A stretch of DNA of 64,000 nucleotides, taken from NCBI RefSeq assembly GCF_029582805.1, contig NZ_JAKKUT010000006.1:50788-114787 (forward strand), in the 5' to 3' direction. Shown here in pieces: positions 63,937 to 64,000 of the stretch; position 1 is the stretch's first letter, and each line of letters begins with the position of its first letter. Below the pieces are notes generated by a model. The model saw only the letters and a program-made list of their open reading frames with translations, was not told the DNA's origin and did no database searches. Source of the DNA: Candidatus Synechococcus calcipolaris G9. Its GTDB lineage: Bacteria; Cyanobacteriota; Cyanobacteriia; Thermosynechococcales; Thermosynechococcaceae. The position numbers were made by a program, and so were the translations under genes.

Positions 63937-64000
63937 ACAGTGAGTCCTAGGGCATTTTAGCGAGGGGCAGAAGGGGCTAGAAGGCGGTAGACGCTAGGGA

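Noticed and set aside
1..64000. tRNA or rRNA genes
   Set aside because: No cloverleaf with conserved T-loop or rRNA-like stretch was recognised by eye; a covariance search was not possible.

Overview
This window looks like part of a cyanobacterial plasmid. The signs are recurrent HIP1 octamers (GCGATCGC), a CyRepA1-type plasmid replication protein, a MobA/MobL relaxase next to a recognisable oriT, four ParA-type ATPases, a filamentous-haemagglutinin-like adhesin gene of the kind common in cyanobacteria, and a solitary repeat resembling the Synechocystis subtype I-D CRISPR repeat. The genus cannot be fixed from the sequence alone. No rRNA, tRNA or core chromosomal gene was seen.

Layout, left to right. 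(1) 1-3.6 kb: a divergent AraC-type regulator/SDR oxidoreductase pair, an IS3-family end fragment, and a umuDC error-prone polymerase operon. (2) 3.9-12.9 kb: a 9-kb repeat-rich secreted adhesin gene, split by a 10-bp tandem duplication. (3) 13.2-28.5 kb: a damaged defence island related to DNA phosphorothioation. It holds the dnd-associated methyltransferase, sspB (DUF4007), a truncated sspC, an XRE-HNH protein, a 1770-aa FtsK/HerA-type ATPase resembling DptH/SspH, an OLD-like ATPase cut by an IS5-family element, and a DndA/SspA-like cysteine desulfurase. No dndC/sspD was found, so the modification pathway appears incomplete here. (4) 28.5-30.6 kb: IS630, IS3 and IS4 fragments around a parA plus small-partner cassette. 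(5) 30.7-38.2 kb: a leftward defence operon made of a DUF1156 DNA methyltransferase, hicBA, a UPF0175/truncated DUF3368 pair, and a PLD-SNF2 helicase.

(6) 38.3-47.0 kb: the plasmid core, with CyRepA1 and its structured leader, a CI/LexA-like repressor with a divergent partner gene, the relaxase with an RSF1010-like oriT, and an unknown gene followed by parA. (7) 47.6-57.7 kb: a three-gene operon that looks like a type III Druantia system (DruH-like, an extra 304-aa protein, and a 2100-aa DruE-like DUF1998 helicase). (8) 57.7-60.4 kb: an IS630 copy fused to an IS3 remnant, then two further near-identical parA cassettes in tandem. (9) 60.4-64.0 kb: an unusual G-rich, strand-biased, mostly non-coding mosaic of short repeated words, containing a decayed higBA remnant and one HTH-like gene with iteron-like repeats.

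The two parA/IS630/IS3 blocks at 28.5-30.2 kb and 57.7-60.5 kb are long direct repeats. They bracket a 30-kb segment that carries its own rep, relaxase, oriT and ParA. This suggests a plasmid cointegrate, or a segment that could be excised by homologous recombination. Many genes look broken by insertion, deletion or frameshift, which points to a fast-remodelling defence and mobility plasmid.
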